DNA of 45,972 nt from an uncultured Lachnospiraceae bacterium (GTDB taxonomy: Bacteria > Bacillota > Clostridia > Lachnospirales > Lachnospiraceae), in NCBI GenBank assembly GCA_946624935.1, contig CAMOSN010000005.1, positions 1-45,972 on the forward strand. The letters run 5' to 3'. Within the stretch, counting starts at the first letter, position 1; the number at the start of each line of letters is the position of its first letter. The position numbers and the translations under genes are program-made. This document shows positions 7,561 to 16,253 of the stretch, piece by piece. Under the pieces are notes generated by a model, which made no database searches, had not been told where the DNA came from, and saw only the letters and a program-made list of their open reading frames with translations.

Positions 7561-9618
7561 ATGGCATCTTATGATTTAAATGAAGTTCTGAAAAAACGTG
7601 CTGCGCAGCAGGCGAAGGCCGGCGCTGATGCAGCTGCACAGGGCGGTGAGGTGGATCTTGGCGATGTGAGCCGTGTGAAGGTCCTTTCCCCGGGAAGACA
7701 GGTGTTCAAACGGTTTATCCGCAACCGCCTGGCTGTATTCGGGTCAGTGGTCCTGATCATTCTGTTCATTTTCTCGTTCTTCGGACCGATTCTGTATCCC
7801 TACGGACAGAAGCAGATCTTCTACAAATACGACTACCAGAACGTAAACTATGCGCTGGCCAAGGAAAACACCGGGTATAACGGTTATGATGTGGACTCTG
7901 CCATAGAGGTGGAGCGGAGCGTGGCCAACGCCATGAACAGCAACATCAAGAAAATGATCGAAACCGACATGCAGGAGATGACCGTCGTCGGGAAGGAAGG
8001 CAGTTATCTCATCCGTCTGGAGATTCCAGGAGTCTATACCCTGTCCTCCCAGGAGCTTACGCCGGTGTGCAGTGTCGGAAATACGCAGGTAAAGGTGGGT
8101 ACCTGGTCCATGATCGGCAAGACCTTTGCCTTTGATGTCGACGAAATTCCAGGCGTGGCGCAGGCGGCTGCTTCCATTAAGGGGGCCAGCGGTTCCTTCG
8201 AGGTGGACGGACAGGAGTATACCTTTACAAAAGGTGCGAAGCCGAAGACCTTTGATGTGTTCACGGTCATGGACGGCGTGGTGTATACCGGGGAGGAACC
8301 CGGCGGAGAATTCGAAAAAACGATTGAAGCGGCAGCTGCCTCCGGCGAATCGGAGATCACAGTGGATGATGTGACCTATTCTCTGGTGAAGGACGGCGGC
8401 AATACCGATGTGTACAAAGCGGGAGCAAGTCAGGTCGCGAGAGTCTATACAAATTATACCGTTGACACCTTTGAGACCGGGCTGAAGCTGCCGGATGATT
8501 TTCGTGCATCTGCACTGATGGCGGCTGCAGCAGATGGAAGCTTTTCCAGTGATGGGAAGGATTACACGATCCGCGAGGAGGATGCGGAGCTGGTGATCTA
8601 CGATGCGGACGGCAGGGAATTTGCCGAGATGACGCCGTTCTCAGTACGCCGCTATTCCGGTGAGGACACCATGTCCTATGATCTGAAAAAAGCGATCACG
8701 GCAAAGGTTCAGGAAATGGTCGCATCAGGCGAGCATACAGCCGTTCTGAATGCGGAGATTCCGGTGCAGGAGGAAAACGGTGCCTACAGCGTGGATGAAG
8801 AAGGCAACTATATCCTCAATGAGACGGAAATGAAGATCACCCAGCGCCTGGAGGGCGAGTATGTGATCAACTGTGATCAGATCAATTATGTGATCGACAT
8901 GTTCGCAGCCCCCTCCTCCAGTCATATTCTCGGAACGGACGGCGACGGCTTTGACGTGCTTGCGCGTGTCATGTACGGCGGCCGGATCTCTCTGATGGTC
9001 GGCTTCATCGTTGTCATCATCGAGACGATCCTGGGCGTGATCCTGGGCGGAATCGCCGGTTATTTCGGCGGCTGGGTCGATAATCTGATCATGCGTATGG
9101 TGGATGTGTTCTACTGTCTGCCGTCGATGCCGATCATGATCATCCTGGGTGCCATGATGGATGCGATCCGTCTGGACACCTATCTGCGTCTGATGGTGAT
9201 GATGGCAGCGCTGGGTCTGATGGGCTGGGCCGGTGTGGCAAGGCTTGTACGCGGACAGATTCTGTCTCTGCGCGAGCAGGAATTCATGGTGGCGACCGAG
9301 GCGACCGGAATTCGCATCAAGGACAGGATTTTCAAGCATCTGGTACCGAATGTCATGCCGCAGCTGATCGTTACGGCTACAATGGGACTGGGCGGTGTCA
9401 TTCTGACGGAATCGACCCTTTCCTTCCTGGGCCTGGGTGTGAAGCATCCGCTGGCGACCTGGGGAACGATCATCAACTCCGTTTCCTCGGCATCTGCGAT
9501 GGCACATTATGCGTTCATCTGGATCCCGGTCGGACTTTTGATCTGCTTTACGGTAATTGCATTTAACTTTGTTGGCGACGGCCTTCGGGATGCTTACGAT
9601 CCCAAGGCGAAGCGATGA
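7561..9618 (+). CDS. Peptide ABC importer permease, OppC/DppC family, with a large inserted extracytoplasmic domain
   Basis: Second membrane subunit. Residues 1-50 are cytoplasmic, with the first span at about 58-78. In ordinary OppC (about 300 residues) the conserved HxLGTDxxGxDVLxRxxYGxRxSL block comes some 35 residues later. Here it begins at residue 455, so about 330-365 residues are inserted on the outside. The remaining spans and the EAA loop (ATEATGIRIKDRIFKHLVPN, about 577-596) are normal. The insert holds three similar segments: GSFEVDGQEYTF at 211, SEITVDDVTYSLV near 264 and GSFSSDGKDYTIR at 326, suggesting repeated small beta modules. The reading frame is continuous and well coded, so this is a real domain. 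GGGGGGCGG precedes the ATG; the oppD-type gene overlaps or abuts the stop. Confidence 0.92.
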   Translation: MASYDLNEVLKKRAAQQAKAGADAAAQGGEVDLGDVSRVKVLSPGRQVFKRFIRNRLAVFGSVVLIILFIFSFFGPILYPYGQKQIFYKYDYQNVNYALAKENTGYNGYDVDSAIEVERSVANAMNSNIKKMIETDMQEMTVVGKEGSYLIRLEIPGVYTLSSQELTPVCSVGNTQVKVGTWSMIGKTFAFDVDEIPGVAQAAASIKGASGSFEVDGQEYTFTKGAKPKTFDVFTVMDGVVYTGEEPGGEFEKTIEAAAASGESEITVDDVTYSLVKDGGNTDVYKAGASQVARVYTNYTVDTFETGLKLPDDFRASALMAAAADGSFSSDGKDYTIREEDAELVIYDADGREFAEMTPFSVRRYSGEDTMSYDLKKAITAKVQEMVASGEHTAVLNAEIPVQEENGAYSVDEEGNYILNETEMKITQRLEGEYVINCDQINYVIDMFAAPSSSHILGTDGDGFDVLARVMYGGRISLMVGFIVVIIETILGVILGGIAGYFGGWVDNLIMRMVDVFYCLPSMPIMIILGAMMDAIRLDTYLRLMVMMAALGLMGWAGVARLVRGQILSLREQEFMVATEATGIRIKDRIFKHLVPNVMPQLIVTATMGLGGVILTESTLSFLGLGVKHPLATWGTIINSVSSASAMAHYAFIWIPVGLLICFTVIAFNFVGDGLRDAYDPKAKR

Positions 9619-9632
9619 GAGGGGGGAGTAAG

Positions 9633-10847
9633 GTGGCAGAAGAAAACAGACAGAATCAGAAGAAAGCCGATAAAAAGAACTCCTCCTACATCTCCGGCAG
9701 AGAATCGAGAAGAATCACAAAATTCAACCGGAAGGTGACCAGAAAGCTGGAGAAGGAACGTGCGAACGCGGAGAAGGATCCGGCACTTTATACGACAAAA
9801 ATGCAGGATCCCGAAAACGTTGTGGAATTCGATAATGTATGCACCTATTTCTTTTCGGACGTAGGTGTTGTGAAGGCCGTGGACGGCGTAAACTTTCAGG
9901 TTCCCAGGCATGCCACGGTCGGGATCGTGGGGGAATCGGGCTGCGGGAAGTCCGTGACCAGCCTTTCCCTGATGCAGCTTCTGCAGCGCCCGAGCGGTCA
10001 GACTGTCGGCGGAGAGATCCGCTTCAATAAGGGCGACGGCAGTGCCTACAACATCGTCAACACACCGAATGCCGTGATGGAAAAGATCCGCGGCAATGAT
10101 ATTTCCATGATCTTTCAGGAGCCGATGACGGCGCTCAATCCGGTGTTCCGGATCGGCGAGCAGGTCAATGAGGTGATCGAGCTGCACAATCCGGACATGT
10201 CGGAGGAGGATGTGAAGGCCCGTACGCTGGAGATGCTGGAGCTGGTCGGAATCGCCAACAAGGAAGGCGTGTACAACATGTATCCGCATGAGCTTTCCGG
10301 CGGAATGCGCCAGAGAATCTGCATTGCAATCGCGCTGGCCTGCTCACCGAAGCTGATCATTGCGGATGAGCCGACGACTGCACTGGATGTGACGATCCAG
10401 GCACAGATCCTGGATCTTCTGCAGAACCTGAAGGATAAGCTGAATTCTTCCATTATGCTGATCACGCACGATTTGGGCGTGGTAGCCGGCATGGCGGACT
10501 ACGTCGTGGTCATGTATGCGGGAAGAGTGATCGAAAAGGGAACCGCACAGGAGATCTTCCACGATCCCAAGCATCCCTACACCATCGGTCTGATGCGCTC
10601 CAAGCCCGTGGTGGGCCAGAAGGTCGATCAGCTTTACAACATTCCGGGCAGCGTGCCCAATCCGGTCGCAATGCCGGATTACTGCTATTTCCGCGACCGC
10701 TGTGAGATGCAGTGTGACCGGTGCAGCGGGAAGTATCCTCCCGAGGTGAAGATCAGCGATACCCATGTGGTGTCCTGCTATCGGCACTATGATGAGGGAG
10801 AGGTGCTCGGATATCCGAAGTCTGTGAATGTGGAGGAGCTGATCTGA
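9633..10847 (+). CDS. Peptide ABC importer ATPase, OppD/DppD family
   Basis: First nucleotide-binding subunit. After a basic, lysine-rich N-terminal extension of about 55 residues that is longer than usual, it shows Walker A GESGCGKS (about residue 100), Q-loop MIFQEPMTALNP, signature LSGGMRQR, Walker B LIIADEPTTALD and H-loop LITHDLG. The C-terminal region has the oligopeptide/dipeptide transporter module with a cysteine-rich segment (YCYFRDRCEMQCDRC, then VVSCYRH), the pattern associated with an iron-sulfur site in some OppD/DppD proteins. GTG at 9633 is chosen because GGGGGGAG lies four bases upstream; ATG at 9615 overlapping the previous stop as ATGA is an alternative that adds six residues. 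The OppF-type gene starts within the stop region (TGATG). Confidence 0.9.
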   Translation: MAEENRQNQKKADKKNSSYISGRESRRITKFNRKVTRKLEKERANAEKDPALYTTKMQDPENVVEFDNVCTYFFSDVGVVKAVDGVNFQVPRHATVGIVGESGCGKSVTSLSLMQLLQRPSGQTVGGEIRFNKGDGSAYNIVNTPNAVMEKIRGNDISMIFQEPMTALNPVFRIGEQVNEVIELHNPDMSEEDVKARTLEMLELVGIANKEGVYNMYPHELSGGMRQRICIAIALACSPKLIIADEPTTALDVTIQAQILDLLQNLKDKLNSSIMLITHDLGVVAGMADYVVVMYAGRVIEKGTAQEIFHDPKHPYTIGLMRSKPVVGQKVDQLYNIPGSVPNPVAMPDYCYFRDRCEMQCDRCSGKYPPEVKISDTHVVSCYRHYDEGEVLGYPKSVNVEELI

Positions 10848-11884
10848 TGGGAAACAACGATAATATTCTGGAGGTGAATAACCTCGTGAAGTATTTTCCG
10901 ATCAAGTCCAGTTTTTTCAAGCGGACCATCGGAAATGTGAAGGCAGTGGACGGCGTAAGCTTTAAGATTCAAAGAAAGCACACCATGGGGCTGGTGGGAG
11001 AGTCCGGATGCGGAAAATCGACCTGCGGCCGCACGATCCTGCGCCTGCAGGAGAAGACGGACGGTAAGGTGCTCTTTGACGGACAGGATGTGTTTTCTCT
11101 GAACAAGGAGCAGCTTCGTAAGCTGCGCCCGAGGATGCAGCTGGTGTTCCAGGATCCCTATTCCTCCCTGTCCCCAAGGCTTCCGGTCGGAGAGATCATC
11201 GGGGAAGCGGTCCGGGAGCACGGAATCGTACCGGCGGGCGAGTTTGATGATTATATTACCCGTGTGATGGAGGTATGCGGTCTTCCTTCCTATTATAAGG
11301 AACGGTATCCGCACGAGTTCTCGGGCGGACAGCGCCAGAGGATCTGTATTGCCAGAGCACTGGCTCTTGCTCCGGATTTCATCGTATGCGATGAGCCGGT
11401 ATCCGCACTGGATGTATCGATCCAGGCTCAGATCATCAACCTGCTCAAACAGCTGCAGGAGGATTTCGGCCTGACGTATCTGTTCATTTCGCATGACCTG
11501 TCGGTGGTAGAGCATATCTCCGATACGGTCGGGGTAATGTATCTGGGAACGATGGTCGAATACGCACCGACAGAAAAGATCTTCGCAAACCCGCTGAATC
11601 CTTACACAAAGGCACTGTTCTCCGCGATCCCGATCCCGGATCCGGATGTGAAGCTCAACCGGATCATCCTCAAGGGAAGCATTCCCAGTCCGGCCAATCC
11701 GCCGGGAGGATGTAAATTCCACACCAGATGTGAAAAATGCATGGAAGTGTGCAAATATGCCAAGCCGGTGTGGAAGGAAGTCGAGAAGGATCATTTCTGC
11801 GCCTGTCATCTGTATGATACAGACGACGAGCGAAAGAAGGCAGAGGAAGAGATGCAGCAGGCGAAGCTGAAGAAGAAGGCCTGA
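10847..11884 (+). CDS. Peptide ABC importer ATPase, OppF/DppF family
   Basis: Second nucleotide-binding subunit, 345 residues. Walker A GESGCGKSTCGR lies near residue 50, Q-loop LVFQDPYSSLSP near 100, signature FSGGQRQR near 160, Walker B FIVCDEPVSALD near 180 and H-loop FISHDLSVV near 210. The C-terminal oligopeptide module has a cysteine-rich segment (GGCKFHTRCEKCMEVC, later FCACH) and ends in a charged coiled tail rich in K, E and Q. Its ATG overlaps the stop of the OppD-type gene, showing tight coupling. It is the last gene of the importer set; the spacer after it holds a tandem repeat and no clear terminator. Confidence 0.93.
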   Translation: MGNNDNILEVNNLVKYFPIKSSFFKRTIGNVKAVDGVSFKIQRKHTMGLVGESGCGKSTCGRTILRLQEKTDGKVLFDGQDVFSLNKEQLRKLRPRMQLVFQDPYSSLSPRLPVGEIIGEAVREHGIVPAGEFDDYITRVMEVCGLPSYYKERYPHEFSGGQRQRICIARALALAPDFIVCDEPVSALDVSIQAQIINLLKQLQEDFGLTYLFISHDLSVVEHISDTVGVMYLGTMVEYAPTEKIFANPLNPYTKALFSAIPIPDPDVKLNRIILKGSIPSPANPPGGCKFHTRCEKCMEVCKYAKPVWKEVEKDHFCACHLYDTDDERKKAEEEMQQAKLKKKA

Positions 11885-11887
11885 GAG

Positions 11888-11973
11888 AAGCGGATCATAA
11901 AGTCGGCGCTCCGGGAAGCGGAAACATAAAGACGACTTCCCGGGGACGCGAATAAAAAAGCCGGCTCCCCGGG
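11888..11973. repeat. 28/29-bp imperfect tandem repeat, three units
   Basis: Units at 11888-11915, 11916-11944 and 11945-11973 share the pattern ARGCGRA..ATAAAG.CG.C..CCCGGG. Each ends in CCGGG or CCCGGG. CCCCGGG at 11967-11973 can also pair with CCTGGGG at 11978-11984 around an AAAG loop, but no T-run follows. The rest of the 148-base spacer between the OppF-type gene and 12033 shows nothing else. Confidence 0.75.
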
Positions 11974-12032
11974 AAAGCCTGGGGCAGCTGCAGGGAAGTA
12001 AAGGAAAAGAAAACACAGAATAAGGGGTTTTC

Positions 12033-12314
12033 ATGCAGAAAAAAACGGAAATGGTCCATGATCATGCGGTCGATGACGCAGATTTTGATGATGGACGTAC
12101 GATTGCCGATATGAACGTGGATGGAATGCCATGGTACGTGCCGGGAGACGAGCATCGGGATGCGCTCTCCCGGGGAAGCGCCGAGGGGCTGAGTGAAAGT
12201 CAGATGCGCACCTACCGGTGGGCTGCAGTGAAAGCAGGCCTTCTGGTGGTCCTGGTGTTCGGCGGTGCGTTTGGGCTGTTTCTGGCATTCTGTGATTTTA
12301 TTTGGTTTCAATAA
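12033..12314 (+). CDS. Small single-span membrane protein, unknown function
   Basis: Not assigned to a named family. The 93-residue protein has an acidic, His/Asp-rich N-terminal half (DHAVDDADFDD) and a motif DMNVDGMPWYVPGD at about residues 26-39. A short amphipathic segment follows, then one hydrophobic helix at about 68-90 ending in aromatic residues (FCDFIWFQ). This gives a cytoplasmic or peripheral head with a C-terminal anchor. AAGGGG lies five bases before the ATG. Continuous coding, a good start site and placement 54 bases before the secreted 12369 protein support a real gene. Confidence 0.65.
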   Translation: MQKKTEMVHDHAVDDADFDDGRTIADMNVDGMPWYVPGDEHRDALSRGSAEGLSESQMRTYRWAAVKAGLLVVLVFGGAFGLFLAFCDFIWFQ

Positions 12315-12368
12315 AGTGCATCAATGAGCAGGTTCATGATGAAGCATTAGATACAGGAGGAAAAGGAA

Positions 12369-12932
12369 ATGCGATCGAATGGTTTATTTGGGGGAGTACG
12401 AAAGAAAGCATCCTTTCTGCTGCTGGCACTGGCCGGAGCAATGCTCCTTGGCATGCCCTCAGCAGCCGGGGCACAGGAAGTACGCTGGGATGACCTGGAG
12501 CAGGATCTGCAGCAGGAAGCGGAGCTGAAGGGAGGCTTCATCCCGATTCGCGAGCTCGGCCTGAAAATGTGGCTTCCGGATAACATGAAGGAGGCTGAAC
12601 TGGACGATGCCCTGCGGGGGGCCGGATATCTGCATTACTATAAGGCAGAGGGCGAAGAGGATACAGCAGCGATCACCTATGTTGACATGAACGGGATCAC
12701 GCTCGAGGATTATGAGACGATGGTGCAGGAGGCCGGAGGAAGTGATCTGGAGGAGATCGATCTGAATGGCCTGGGCGCAGTTTCCTACAGGCTGGAAAGC
12801 AGCAACCTGGCGGCGGTATCCTTCGTCACGGAAAAGGGATATGTACTGGAATTCCTGTTTTATCCGACGACGGATGCGGATTACGAAAAAGCAATTCAGT
12901 ACATGACCGGTTCGATTATGTCAGAGGAGTGA
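12369..12932 (+). CDS. Secreted protein of unknown function
   Basis: I do not recognise the family. The 187-residue product has a classical signal peptide: basic residues to about 13, hydrophobic core LLLALAGAMLLG, and a type I cleavage site after AAGA at about residue 35. The mature part is acidic, with alternating strands and helices (ITYVDMNGITLEDYETMV; GAVSYRLESSNLAAVSFVTEKGYVLEFLFYP), like small single-domain export proteins. It has no cysteines, no anchor and no recognisable catalytic motif. AGGAGGAAAAGG immediately precedes the ATG. A hairpin downstream may end the transcript. Confidence 0.75.
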   Translation: MRSNGLFGGVRKKASFLLLALAGAMLLGMPSAAGAQEVRWDDLEQDLQQEAELKGGFIPIRELGLKMWLPDNMKEAELDDALRGAGYLHYYKAEGEEDTAAITYVDMNGITLEDYETMVQEAGGSDLEEIDLNGLGAVSYRLESSNLAAVSFVTEKGYVLEFLFYPTTDADYEKAIQYMTGSIMSEE

Positions 12933-12958
12933 AAGACGACGGTATTCTAAAACGACGA

Positions 12959-12991
12959 TTTCCTGAAATGCTCCAAAGCCTGGTCAGGAAA
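12959..12991. terminator. Hairpin after the 12369 gene, possible terminator
   Basis: TTTCCTGA at 12959-12966 pairs perfectly with TCAGGAAA at 12984-12991 around a 17-base loop. No T-run follows on the plus strand, so termination would be weak; it could instead be a 5' structure ahead of the kinase gene. Confidence 0.35.
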
Positions 12992-13029
12992 AGAAAGTTG
13001 TGAATGATAAGAACGGGAGGGTTCTCAAG

Positions 13030-14097
13030 ATGAAATGCAACAATGGAAAATACGCTTTGATGACCGTTACCAGTATGGGGGTCCGGATCATTCCGCTGGA
13101 TCGTCAGCCGGTGCATACCAGTGATACCTTTCGGATGACCGCGACCAGTGCCGAGAGCAACGTGTTGAATGTATCTGCTTCCCTTGGACTTCCGGTCAAG
13201 GTCCTGACGAAATTCGTTGAAGGAAGCGCAATTGCTGCATTTATTAAGAGAAAGCTTCGCGAGCGCGGAATCGAATACGAGGGACTTGAGGTGCCGCAGG
13301 GTGATGCCTGGGGATACCGCCATCAGTTCAACATTGCCGATAACGGATTTGGTCTGCGCGGTCCGAGGGTACAGAATGACCGTGCCGGCGAGGTGGGAAG
13401 AACGCTGTGCGCCGACGATTTTGATCTGCACCGTCTCTTTGAGGAGGAGGGGTGCAAGATTCTGCATCTTTCCGGCCTGATCGCGGCACTCTCCCCCGAA
13501 ACCGGACGCTGCTGTGTGGAAGTGGCCAGAGCTGCGAAGAAGGCGGGCACATTGATCTCCTTTGACCTGAATTACCGTGCATCCTTCTGGAAAGGACGCG
13601 AGGATGAGCTGTATGCGATCTTCCATGAGATTGCATCGCTGGCGGATATCCTGATCGGCAACGAGGAGGATTTCCAGCTGGCACTTCGCATTCCGGGCCC
13701 GGAGACGGAAGGAAAGAATGTCAGCAAAATCGACAGCTTTAAGGAGATGATCGGAAGAGTATCCGAGCGCTATCCGAATGGAACGGTGTTTGCAACCACG
13801 CTGCGGCAGGTGCTGAATGCGAACACGCACATGTGGGGATCCATCATGCTTGCGGATGGCAAATGGTATCACGAGGAGCCGCGCGAGATTCAGGTGTACG
13901 ACCGCATCGGCGGCGGCGACGGCTTCGTGAGCGGACTGCTGTACGGCATCCTGCAGGGCTGGGACTATGAAAAATGCATGCAGTTCGGATGGGGCACCGG
14001 CGCCATGGCAGCCACCGTCCAGGAGGACTATGCCTCACCGCTGGATGAAGAGCAGGTGTGGAGCATCTATAAAGGGAATGCCAGAGTGAAACGCTGA
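13030..14097 (+). CDS. PfkB-family sugar kinase, 2-keto-3-deoxygluconate kinase-like
   Basis: Ribokinase-fold carbohydrate kinase of 355 residues. The C-terminal phosphoryl-transfer motif DRIGGGDGFVSG has catalytic Asp297. The DLNYRASFW segment near residue 180 and IGNEEDFQLAL near 210 are typical of KdgK-type kinases, which phosphorylate 2-keto-3-deoxygluconate in hexuronate breakdown. The start at 13030 is chosen for GGGAGG nine bases upstream; an upstream in-frame GTG at 13000 lacks such a site. The N terminus is slightly divergent from typical KdgK and lacks an obvious GE/GD strand motif. The gene lies 19 bases before gnd, so the pair probably serves sugar-acid metabolism; the exact substrate is inferred. 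Confidence 0.82.
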   Translation: MKCNNGKYALMTVTSMGVRIIPLDRQPVHTSDTFRMTATSAESNVLNVSASLGLPVKVLTKFVEGSAIAAFIKRKLRERGIEYEGLEVPQGDAWGYRHQFNIADNGFGLRGPRVQNDRAGEVGRTLCADDFDLHRLFEEEGCKILHLSGLIAALSPETGRCCVEVARAAKKAGTLISFDLNYRASFWKGREDELYAIFHEIASLADILIGNEEDFQLALRIPGPETEGKNVSKIDSFKEMIGRVSERYPNGTVFATTLRQVLNANTHMWGSIMLADGKWYHEEPREIQVYDRIGGGDGFVSGLLYGILQGWDYEKCMQFGWGTGAMAATVQEDYASPLDEEQVWSIYKGNARVKR

Positions 14098-14116
14098 AGG
14101 GGAAAGGAATAAGAGC

Positions 14117-15568
14117 ATGGGAAAATCGGATATTGGTGTGATCGGCCTGGCGGTGATGGGGGAAAACCTTGTCATGAACATGGAAAGCCATGGATTTACA
14201 GTCAGCGTATTTAACCGCACCGTGGAAAAGGTAAAGCATTTTGCCGAGGGAAGAGCGAAGGGACATGCAATCGTACCGACCTATTCCCTGGAGGAATTTG
14301 TTGCATCTCTTGCAAAGCCGCGCAGGATCATGATGATGGTCAAGGCCGGAAAGCCGGTGGATGATAACATCGAAAAGCTGCTTCCGCTTCTGGAGGAAGG
14401 GGACATCATCATCGATGGCGGCAACTCCCATTTTCCGGACACGCAGAGAAGATGTGAGTACGTGGAGAGCAAAGGGATGCTCTATGTGGGCTGCGGTGTG
14501 TCCGGCGGTGAGCTTGGCGCGCTGAAGGGACCGTCCCTGATGCCCGGAGGTTCTCCCGCGGCCTGGGAGCATGTCAAACCGATTCTGCAGGCCATTGCGG
14601 CAAAGACAGAAGACGGAACGCCGTGCTGCCAGTGGGTTGGAGATGGCGGAGCCGGTCATTTCGTGAAAATGGTGCACAACGGCATCGAATACGGTGACAT
14701 GGAGCTGATCTGTGAAGCCTATCATCTGATGAAAAAGGTGCTGGGGCTTTCCGAGGATGAGATGCATAAAATCTTTGCCGAGTGGAATGCGGGAGAGCTG
14801 GACAGCTATCTGATCGAGATCACCCGGGATATCCTGGCTTACAAGGACACCGACGGATCGCCGCTCGTCACAAAGATCCTGGACACTGCAGGGCAGAAGG
14901 GCACCGGTAAGTGGACCGCGATCGCGGCACTGGATGAGGGCATCCCGCTGACCATGATCGGAGAGGCCGTGTTTGCCCGGTGCCTGTCCGCACAGAAGGA
15001 CGAGCGTGTGCGCGCTTCGAAGGTCCTTCCCGGACGCAGTGAGGCATTCGAGGGTGATCCGAAGGCATTCATCGACCAGATCCGTGATGCACTGTATGCC
15101 TCCAAGATCATTTCCTATGCTCAGGGCTATGTCCTGATGCGCAGTGCGGCGAAAACCTATGGTTGGAACCTTGCCTACGGGGACATTGCGCTGATGTGGA
15201 GAGGCGGCTGCATCATCCGGAGTATCTTCCTCGGGGAGATCAAGAAAGCATTCGACAAAAATCCGGATCTGGAAAACCTGCTGCTGGATTCCTATTTCAA
15301 GGATATCATCGAGCGGACCCTTCCGGGCTGGAGAAAAGTGTGTGCACAGTCCGTACTTTCCGGCATTCCGGTTCCGGCCATGACCTCTGCCCTGGCCTAC
15401 TACGACGGCTACCGCAGTGAGGTCCTTCCGGCAAACCTTCTGCAGGCACAGCGCGATTACTTCGGTGCTCACACCTACGAGCGCATCGACGCACCGCGCG
15501 GACAGGTGTTCCACACCAACTGGACCGGCGAGGGGAATGACACCGCGGCATCCGTATATCAGGTATAA
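14117..15568 (+). CDS. gnd: 6-phosphogluconate dehydrogenase, decarboxylating
   Basis: Oxidises 6-phosphogluconate to ribulose 5-phosphate and CO2 in the oxidative pentose phosphate pathway. The 483-residue sequence is full length for the long homodimeric type. It has the N-terminal nucleotide-binding loop GLAVMGENL, IDGGNSHFPDT, the substrate block VGCGVSGGELGA, the catalytic-helix region KMVHNGIEYGDMEL, TGKWTAIAALDEG, and the C-terminal signature QRDYFGAHTYERID. AAGGGGAAAGG lies upstream of the ATG. It follows the KdgK-like kinase closely and ends before an 18-bp tandem repeat and a good terminator. Confidence 0.96.
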   Translation: MGKSDIGVIGLAVMGENLVMNMESHGFTVSVFNRTVEKVKHFAEGRAKGHAIVPTYSLEEFVASLAKPRRIMMMVKAGKPVDDNIEKLLPLLEEGDIIIDGGNSHFPDTQRRCEYVESKGMLYVGCGVSGGELGALKGPSLMPGGSPAAWEHVKPILQAIAAKTEDGTPCCQWVGDGGAGHFVKMVHNGIEYGDMELICEAYHLMKKVLGLSEDEMHKIFAEWNAGELDSYLIEITRDILAYKDTDGSPLVTKILDTAGQKGTGKWTAIAALDEGIPLTMIGEAVFARCLSAQKDERVRASKVLPGRSEAFEGDPKAFIDQIRDALYASKIISYAQGYVLMRSAAKTYGWNLAYGDIALMWRGGCIIRSIFLGEIKKAFDKNPDLENLLLDSYFKDIIERTLPGWRKVCAQSVLSGIPVPAMTSALAYYDGYRSEVLPANLLQAQRDYFGAHTYERIDAPRGQVFHTNWTGEGNDTAASVYQV

Positions 15569-15590
15569 CGCCTGCTGATGGAACGCAGTG

Positions 15591-15644
15591 GAGCATATTG
15601 ACTGTCAGGAGAATCATGACTGTCAGAAGCATATTCTCTGTCAA
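15591..15644. repeat. 18-bp tandem repeat, three units
   Basis: Units at 15591-15608, 15609-15626 and 15627-15644 follow the pattern RAGCATATTGACTGTCAR with an exact 18-base period. The repeat starts 22 bases after the gnd stop and ends just before a terminator hairpin. Confidence 0.85.
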
Positions 15645-15649
15645 TGGAT

Positions 15650-15693
15650 ACGGCAAAGCATTCGGGTACATATTCCGAGGCTTTGCCGTTTCT
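15650..15693 (+). terminator. Rho-independent terminator after gnd
   Basis: ACGGCAAAGC at 15650-15659 pairs with GCTTTGCCGT at 15680-15689; inner bases TTCGG/CCGAG extend the stem to about 15 pairs around a nine-base loop. TTTCTT follows. Because it lies only about 35 bases before queT it could also act as an attenuator, but no preQ1-type riboswitch consensus was seen upstream. Confidence 0.75.
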
Positions 15694-15724
15694 TAAGTTT
15701 TGAAATTTGGAGAGAACTACTGGA

Positions 15725-16216
15725 ATGAATGATCACAGAGTGAGATTTATGACAACCGCAGCATTGATCGCCGCCGTATACATTGTGGTGACTGTACTGT
15801 TTGCAGCTTTCAGCTATGGAGAGGTACAGGTGCGACTGTCGGAGGCGCTCACCATAATGCCTTATTTTACCCCTGCCGCAATCCCGGGCCTGTTTATCGG
15901 CTGCATTCTTGCAAATCTGCTTGGAGGTGCGATTCTTCCCGATATTATATTCGGGAGCCTGGCCACTTTGATCGGTGCCGTGGGGACATGGCTCCTGACA
16001 AAAGGGCAAAAGAATAAATACCTGGCGCCGGTGCCGCCGATCATCGCAAACACGCTGATCGTACCGTTTGTACTGTACTATGGATACGGCATCAATATGC
16101 CGATTCCGCTGATGATGCTTACCGTCGGAGCAGGAGAGGTGATCTCCTGCGGCGTGATCGGGCTTATTCTGCTGACAGCGCTGGAGAAGGTGAAATTGCC
16201 GGGGATGGAGGCGTAG
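15725..16216 (+). CDS. queT: QueT-family queuosine-precursor transporter
   Basis: Small membrane protein of 163 residues with five to six spans, the substrate-specific (S) component of an energy-coupling-factor importer for queuosine precursors. Characteristic features are the YGEVQVRLSEALTIMPYFTPAAIPGLFIGC block near residues 40-65, split here by a short turn, and LGGAILPDIIFGSLATLIGA near 70-95. ATG at 15725 is used; GGAG lies 12 bases upstream, rather far, and a TTG at 15707 is the only in-frame alternative. The family often has a preQ1 riboswitch; none was visible here. The gene is convergent with asnA. Confidence 0.87.
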   Translation: MNDHRVRFMTTAALIAAVYIVVTVLFAAFSYGEVQVRLSEALTIMPYFTPAAIPGLFIGCILANLLGGAILPDIIFGSLATLIGAVGTWLLTKGQKNKYLAPVPPIIANTLIVPFVLYYGYGINMPIPLMMLTVGAGEVISCGVIGLILLTALEKVKLPGMEA

Positions 16217-16253
16217 AAGAGCGCATACTATCGAGAGTTGTACATCTCAGCGC

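Noticed and set aside
15569-15724. preQ1 riboswitch before queT
   Set aside because: No aptamer consensus was found; the spacer is explained by an 18-bp repeat and a terminator.
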